This document shows positions 61,415 through 64,000 of a DNA stretch of 64,000 nt, piece after piece. The notes beneath the pieces were generated by a model, which was given only the letters and a program-made list of their open reading frames with translations, did no database searches and was not told the origin of the DNA. Both the position numbers and the translations under genes were made by a program. Source of the DNA: JBALVT01 sp036960305 (lineage in GTDB: Bacteria; Pseudomonadota; Gammaproteobacteria; Pseudomonadales; Halieaceae); assembly GCA_036960305.1 (NCBI GenBank), contig JBALWA010000017.1, forward strand, positions 15,279 through 79,278. The letters are read 5' to 3'. Each line of letters starts with the position of its first letter. Positions within the stretch are counted from its first letter, which is position 1.

Positions 61415-62089
61415 ATGCAGGACAAAAGTGTATACAACATGAATGCAACGGGCATGGAGTCTGTCCTCAGTACCAATAAGGTACTGAAGAATACCTATAT
61501 GTTACTCGGCATGACGCTTGTATTCAGCACAATCACCGCAGCCCTTTCGATGGCCATGGGCCTGGGTCAAGGCGCGGCCATGATACTCATGCTGGTGGGC
61601 TTTGGCTTACTGTTCGTGGTCAATCGCACCGCCGATAGTAGCAAGGGCATCGTCGCGATTTTCGCTTTTACAGGCGTCATGGGGGCATCCATTGGCCCCA
61701 TGCTGAACCACTACCTCGCCATGCCCGGTGGCCCAGCGCTGGTAATGCAGGCCCTGGGTGGCACAGCCGTGGTCTTCTTTGGCCTGTCGGCATACGCTTT
61801 GACTACCCGTAAAGACTTCTCGTACATGGGTGGGTTTTTAATGGTCGGACTGATGGCCGCAGTGGTTGCCATGATCGCCAACATTTTCCTCAATATTCCC
61901 GCCCTTTCACTGACGATTTCGGCGGCCGTAGTGATGATTATGTCCGGTCTGATCCTGTTTGATACCAGCCGGATCATCAATGGCGGCGAGACAAACTATA
62001 TCCGCGCGACGGTTTCTCTGTACCTGGACATCTACAACCTGTTCATTCACCTACTGCACCTGCTAACGGCATTCGGTGGCGATGACTAG
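61415..62089 (+). CDS. Bax inhibitor-1/YccA family membrane protein
   Basis: This 224-residue protein has seven predicted helices of the BI-1 (TMBIM) family. It includes the N-terminal NKVLKNTYMLLGMTLVFS and the C-terminal ILFDTSRIINGGETNYIRATVSLYLDIYNLF, which holds the conserved Asp pair region. The E. coli relative YccA modulates FtsH proteolysis; other members leak calcium. GGAGTAGGA precedes the ATG. A terminator separates it from tusD, although the two are neighbours in many gammaproteobacteria. Confidence 0.9.
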   Translation: MQDKSVYNMNATGMESVLSTNKVLKNTYMLLGMTLVFSTITAALSMAMGLGQGAAMILMLVGFGLLFVVNRTADSSKGIVAIFAFTGVMGASIGPMLNHYLAMPGGPALVMQALGGTAVVFFGLSAYALTTRKDFSYMGGFLMVGLMAAVVAMIANIFLNIPALSLTISAAVVMIMSGLILFDTSRIINGGETNYIRATVSLYLDIYNLFIHLLHLLTAFGGDD

Positions 62090-62110
62090 GCGGACAGAAA
62101 CTTTCACCAT

Positions 62111-62136
62111 AACCCCGGATTTATCCGGGGTTTTTT
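62111..62136 (+). terminator. Rho-independent terminator of the Bax-inhibitor-1 gene
   Basis: A 9-bp stem (62111-62119, 62124-62132) with a 4-nt TTTA loop is followed by a T-run to 62136. It ends 19 nt before the tusD start. Confidence 0.87.
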
Positions 62137-62155
62137 GTTTGTGGTCAGCTCAAAT

Positions 62156-62548
62156 ATGATCTATTCGCTGCTGGTATTGTCGTCTCCTGCCTCCGGCCAG
62201 ACCGCACGTTCGGCCGCACTTTTTGCACAAGCTGTGCTTGAAGGCGGCCACAGTATTGAGCGGGTGTTTTTCATGGATGAAGGCAGCTACGCCGGCGACG
62301 CACATCGCGTACAAGCCCAGGACGAGCCCGACCCGATGGCGCTGTGGGTATCACTCGCAGAGCAACATCGTCTCGATCTGGTATTGTGTGTTTCATCTGC
62401 AATCAAACGAGGTTTGCTGGACCAGAGTGAAGCGGATCGATACGAAAAATCTGCAGCCAGTGTCCACCCTGCTTTCGTTATATCGGGCTTAGGGCAACTG
62501 GTTGACGCCTCGGCAAAATCAGATCGTTTGATTACTTTTGGTGGCTGA
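62156..62548 (+). CDS. tusD: Sulfurtransferase complex subunit TusD
   Basis: This DsrE-type subunit of the TusBCD complex relays persulfide sulfur from TusA to TusE for 2-thiouridine in tRNA. Starting at 62156 gives 130 residues and places the active Cys at position 78 (LVLCVSSA), exactly as in E. coli TusD. The first gene of tusDCBE, it has no obvious promoter beyond the preceding terminator. Confidence 0.92.
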   Translation: MIYSLLVLSSPASGQTARSAALFAQAVLEGGHSIERVFFMDEGSYAGDAHRVQAQDEPDPMALWVSLAEQHRLDLVLCVSSAIKRGLLDQSEADRYEKSAASVHPAFVISGLGQLVDASAKSDRLITFGG

Positions 62549-62550
62549 CT

Positions 62551-62922
62551 GTGGACAGCGCGGGGAAAAAAAGCCAACTCATCATTGTCCGCCACTCGCC
62601 CTACGGCAACAGTTTGGCCAGGGCAGGCCTGGATGCCGCCCTCTCAGCGGCGGCATTTGACCAGCCGGTCCAACTTCTTTTTCTGGGTGAGGGTGTGCTG
62701 CAACTACTCTCAGCGCAAGACAGCTCTGCCATAGCGTCCAGGAATATCTTCAAGCTGATTGGCTCTTTGCCTCTGTATGGCATTGAAACCCTGCACGTCG
62801 ACGCCGATGCCATGGGCCGCTACGCCATTGAACTGTCTGAGTTACCCGTGGGTGCCAGGCCATTGGACCGCAGCGCCATGCGCCAGTTAATCACTGAGCA
62901 CGACCACGTACTGGGGTTTTAA
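62551..62922 (+). CDS. tusC: Sulfurtransferase complex subunit TusC
   Basis: This 123-residue DsrF-type protein starts at a GTG 2 nt after the tusD stop. It has LIIVRHSPYGNSLARAGLDAALSAAAFDQPVQLLFLGEGV, the typical TusC N-terminal half. TusC has no catalytic Cys and is structural in the hexamer. Confidence 0.9.
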   Translation: MDSAGKKSQLIIVRHSPYGNSLARAGLDAALSAAAFDQPVQLLFLGEGVLQLLSAQDSSAIASRNIFKLIGSLPLYGIETLHVDADAMGRYAIELSELPVGARPLDRSAMRQLITEHDHVLGF

Positions 62923-62924
62923 TC

Positions 62925-63218
62925 ATGATCCTGCATACCCTGAATACCGGAACCGACACCGCCGCATTCCGGGACTGTCTTAACCTGGCATCCGCAAGTG
63001 ATGCCATACTTTTGATGGGCAACGGTGTCTACGCAGCGCTTGATCGTACGACGGCCAGCGCTAGTCTTCAGGCCACGGGCGCCGAAATTTTCGTATTGGA
63101 GTCAGACGCGCGGGCTGCGGGTATTGTTAGCCGCATCCCAAAATTCGCTTCGCTTGTCGACTTTGAAGGCTTTGTCTCGCTCACTGTACGCTTTGACCGA
63201 CAACTGGCCTGGTACTGA
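62925..63218 (+). CDS. tusB: Sulfurtransferase complex subunit TusB
   Basis: This 97-residue DsrH-type subunit opens MILHTLNTGTDTAAFRDCL and contains DAILLMGNGVYAAL. It lies 2 nt after tusC and 1 nt before tusE, within a tightly packed operon. Confidence 0.9.
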   Translation: MILHTLNTGTDTAAFRDCLNLASASDAILLMGNGVYAALDRTTASASLQATGAEIFVLESDARAAGIVSRIPKFASLVDFEGFVSLTVRFDRQLAWY

Positions 63219-63219
63219 A

Positions 63220-63546
63220 ATGCCAGCCACCCTGCCGCCCAGCGCGTTTGATAAGGAGGGTTTTCTCCGCCGGTTGTCCGACTGGAGCCCCGCTGTCGCC
63301 GAGCAACTTGCGCTCGCCGAAAGGGTTACGCTTGCCGATGAGCACTGGGAAATTATTTCCCTGCTTCGGGCGTATTACCAGGAATTTGATTCATCCCCGG
63401 CAATGCGCCCGCTAGTGAAATACTGCGCAATTAAACTGGGGGCCGAAAAAGGCAAGAGTATCTACCTTATGTCATTATTCCCGGGGTCGCCGGCGAAAAT
63501 CGGTAGTAAGATAGCCGGACTCCCCAAGCCCGATAATTGCCTATGA
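63220..63546 (+). CDS. tusE: Sulfur relay protein TusE (DsrC family)
   Basis: This 108-residue DsrC-like protein ends GLPKPDNCL, with the conserved penultimate Cys107 that accepts the persulfide. The second upstream Cys that marks dissimilatory DsrC proteins is absent, so a tRNA-thiolation role with TusBCD and MnmA is expected. The ATG lies just after the tusB TGA. Confidence 0.93.
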   Translation: MPATLPPSAFDKEGFLRRLSDWSPAVAEQLALAERVTLADEHWEIISLLRAYYQEFDSSPAMRPLVKYCAIKLGAEKGKSIYLMSLFPGSPAKIGSKIAGLPKPDNCL

Positions 63547-63562
63547 CCCTGAAAAAGCACCT

Positions 63563-64000
63563 ATGACACCAAACAACAACGGCAACCCGATGGATACAGA
63601 GCACCCCTTCGCGCAATACGTCCGCATTCTCGGCAAAGGAAAAAGTGGTACCCGATCCCTGACACAGGAAGAGGCAAACGCGGCCTTTTCGATGATATTA
63701 AACGGTGAAGCTGAGGACATGCAATTGGGTGCATTCCTGATGCTACTGCGCGTCAAGGAGGAAACGGGTGAGGAACTGGCTGGCTTTGTCTCTGCCTGTC
63801 GGGATAATATGCTCCCCCGCCCCGCCGCGCTCAGTGCTGACCTGGACTGGTCCAGCTATGCGGGCAAAAAACACCAGCACCCCTGGTTCATCCTGTCCAT
63901 ACTATTGCTGACCCAGGCCGGCTACCGGGTTTTCATCCATGGCACCGATGGTCATACGCCGGGTAGGCTCTACACCGAGCGCGCACTGTCACAGTTGCAG
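63563..64000 (+). CDS. TrpD2/YbiB-like glycosyltransferase family 3 protein, N-terminal part
   Basis: The reading frame is open to the right edge, so the gene is incomplete (146 codons visible). The sequence HPFAQYVRILGKGKSGTRSLTQEEA, then GEAEDMQLGAFLMLLRVKEETGEE, matches the helical N-terminal domain shared by anthranilate phosphoribosyltransferase and its nucleic-acid-binding paralogue YbiB/TrpD2. Its place right after tusE is shared with pseudomonads, where the gene is annotated as glycosyl transferase family 3. ATG 63563 or 63590 could be the start; neither has a strong ribosome-binding site. Confidence 0.75.
   Translation, partial: MTPNNNGNPMDTEHPFAQYVRILGKGKSGTRSLTQEEANAAFSMILNGEAEDMQLGAFLMLLRVKEETGEELAGFVSACRDNMLPRPAALSADLDWSSYAGKKHQHPWFILSILLLTQAGYRVFIHGTDGHTPGRLYTERALSQLQ

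Noticed and set aside
62156..63546. Dissimilatory DsrEFH-DsrC sulfur oxidation genes
   Set aside because: The DsrC-like protein has only the penultimate Cys, TusD has Cys78 as in E. coli, and no other dsr gene is present; the set is TusBCDE for tRNA thiolation.
1..64000. CRISPR array, insertion sequence, prophage or toxin-antitoxin pair
   Set aside because: No regularly spaced repeat array, transposase, integrase, phage structural gene or small toxin-antitoxin operon was seen on either strand.

Overview
The window is a stretch of chromosome from a gammaproteobacterium. Gene order and protein character point to a marine lineage near the Halieaceae/Cellvibrionales (OM60/NOR5-like) or pseudomonads. 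Examples are pabC-mltG-tmk-holB-pilZ running directly on from the fatty-acid operon, tig-clpP-clpX-lon-hupB-ppiD, cysI followed by a DUF934 gene, a TusBCDE block after a Bax-inhibitor-1 gene, and ETF with ETF-ubiquinone oxidoreductase. The lineage is inferred; no rRNA gene is present to settle it.

Layout. 1-9.5 kb: the end of rlmG, an LLM-class oxidoreductase, an AddA/AddB-like helicase-nuclease pair on the minus strand, a DAHP synthase and a MOSC protein. 9.5-20.3 kb: a periplasmic PQQ alcohol dehydrogenase fused to cytochrome c, nfuA (under a palindrome resembling an IscR site), metH, DUF2970, a 40-residue membrane microprotein, the sulfite reductase cysI with DUF934, and a cation/proton antiporter. 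20.4-28.6 kb: etfBA divergent from ETF-QO, DUF1285, a YiiX-like cysteine hydrolase, serA and ppiD. 28.7-35.4 kb: the protein-quality-control block hupB, lon (with a sigma-32-type promoter), clpX, clpP, tig, then tRNA-Leu(UAG). 35.5-38.3 kb: a phosphomannose-isomerase-like protein paired with a cytoplasmic GH84 O-GlcNAcase homologue, then an intergenic region that looks like an undescribed small RNA gene. 38.3-47.4 kb: a long minus-strand operon-like run from yceD-rpmF-plsX-fabDG-acpP-fabF to pabC-mltG-tmk-holB-pilZ. 47.5-52.7 kb: maf, rluC, rne with a leader of about 550 nt, and tRNA-Ser(UGA). 59.6-64 kb: fumC, a Bax-inhibitor-1 protein, tusDCB-tusE and the start of a TrpD2/YbiB-like gene.

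The accessory part is 52.8-58.3 kb, between tRNA-Ser and the polysaccharide deacetylase/fumC. It has a lower GC content. It encodes an asparagine-synthetase-like ligase whose glutaminase site is destroyed, converging on a three-gene operon: a fused aminodeoxychorismate synthase (PIKGT motif), a stand-alone AroQ chorismate mutase, and a TyrA-like dehydrogenase in which the catalytic His is replaced by Asn. This matches the PapABC route from chorismate to 4-aminophenylpyruvate/4-aminophenylalanine, known from antibiotic pathways such as chloramphenicol. I read it as a compact specialised-metabolite locus in which the ligase probably uses an amine rather than making asparagine. It is the most interesting part of the window.

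The remaining genes are mostly housekeeping: fatty acid and phospholipid precursors, folate, DNA replication, RNA turnover, sulfur transfer to tRNA, electron transfer from acyl-CoA oxidation, methionine, serine and aromatic amino acids. No CRISPR array, insertion sequence or prophage was seen.
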